DNA from: JBAYDV01 sp041668045
Lineage (GTDB): Bacteria > Bacteroidota > Bacteroidia > Bacteroidales > UBA932
NCBI GenBank assembly: GCA_041668045.1
Contig: JBAYDV010000012.1
Location: forward strand, 1 to 31,711
DNA length: 31,711 nt
Direction of reading: 5' to 3'
Positions 31,536-31,711 of the stretch are shown here, piece by piece. The position numbers were made by a program, and so were the translations under genes. The notes under the pieces are model-generated. The model did not search any database. It saw nothing but the letters and a program-made list of their open reading frames with translations, and had not been told where the DNA came from. Every line of letters starts with the position of its first letter. Within the stretch, counting starts at the first letter, position 1.

Positions 31536-31711
31536 ATGAATATAGCAATAGTTGGAACTGGGTACGTAGGTTTAGTTTCTGGTACTTGTTTCTCAGAAAT
31601 GGGAATTAATGTTACTTGTGTAGATATAGATGAAAAAAAAATTAATGCATTAAATAAAGGAGTTATACCTATTTATGAACCTTCTTTAGAAGAGATGGTT
31701 CATAAAAATCA
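31536..31711 (+). CDS. ugd: UDP-glucose 6-dehydrogenase, N-terminal part (cut by window edge)
   Basis: Only the first 58 residues are present. They form the NAD-binding Rossmann start: MNIAIVGTGYVGLVSGTCFSE with the GxGxxG loop, the acidic end of strand two (CVDID), and the YEPSLEEMV block characteristic of nucleotide-sugar dehydrogenases that oxidise UDP-glucose to UDP-glucuronate for surface polysaccharides. A UDP-N-acetyl-hexosamine dehydrogenase is less likely but not excluded without the rest. The start has its own promoter box. No Shine-Dalgarno. Confidence 0.88.
   Translation, partial: MNIAIVGTGYVGLVSGTCFSEMGINVTCVDIDEKKINALNKGVIPIYEPSLEEMVHKN

Noticed and set aside
1..31711. CRISPR arrays, tRNA/rRNA genes, insertion sequences, prophage or integrase genes
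   Set aside because: No spaced repeats of the right size, no cloverleaf-like tracts in the short intergenic gaps, and no transposase or phage-like proteins were found.

Overview
The window is about 31.7 kb of AT-rich DNA, packed with genes, that looks like a chromosomal piece of a member of the order Bacteroidales (phylum Bacteroidota). Four things point there: most gene starts carry the Bacteroidota vegetative promoter (-7 box TAnnTTTG, sometimes with a -33 TTTG) and lack a Shine-Dalgarno sequence; the block holB / ricT-gldH-trmB is present, with the Bacteroidota-specific lipoprotein GldH; there is an RND efflux operon with a PG0541-type partner gene as in Porphyromonas; and the ribosomal protein S2 - EF-Ts pair sits at the left edge. 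I see no phage, insertion sequence, CRISPR array, tRNA or rRNA. Genus cannot be given from the sequence alone.

Layout, left to right. (1) 1-1086: the end of probable rpsB, then tsf and a terminator. (2) 1121-3461: a NifU/IscU-like scaffold gene and a GGGtGRT-family gene in a tight two-gene operon, then a C_GCAxxG_C_C-family gene. These are three cysteine-rich, poorly understood redox or Fe-S type proteins. (3) 3463-6931: two divergent secreted peptidases, a DPP-IV-like serine peptidase (minus) and a bleomycin-hydrolase-like C1 cysteine peptidase (plus). (4) 7097-10570: a hexuronate operon (ExuT-like transporter, SDR-type mannonate/fructuronate oxidoreductase, uxuA mannonate dehydratase). (5) 10772-11962: kbl, glycine C-acetyltransferase (minus). 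(6) 12147-18723: a five-gene efflux operon (TetR regulator, TolC-like channel, lipoprotein adaptor, HAE1-type RND pump, small PII-like protein). (7) 18823-20925: thioredoxin, an outer-membrane beta-barrel protein and a long-chain polyprenyl diphosphate synthase. (8) 20936-24754: the ricT-gldH-trmB operon (minus), divergent from holB (plus). (9) 24874-28114: a secreted M16 peptidase homologue that has lost its zinc site, followed one base later by a cysteine-rich DUF3109 gene (minus). (10) 28249-31711: a secreted TPR protein, a U32-family (RNA hydroxylase-like) protein, a VanZ-like membrane protein (minus) and the start of a UDP-glucose dehydrogenase gene.

The least explained parts are the NifU-like/GGGtGRT pair (whose second gene has a strong Shine-Dalgarno, unusual here), the PII-like gene closing the RND operon, the degenerate M16 protein coupled to DUF3109, and a possible small RNA unit between holB and the DUF3109 gene. 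No gap between genes exceeds about 205 bases; the longest (10571-10771 and 11963-12146) hold terminators and promoter/operator elements.
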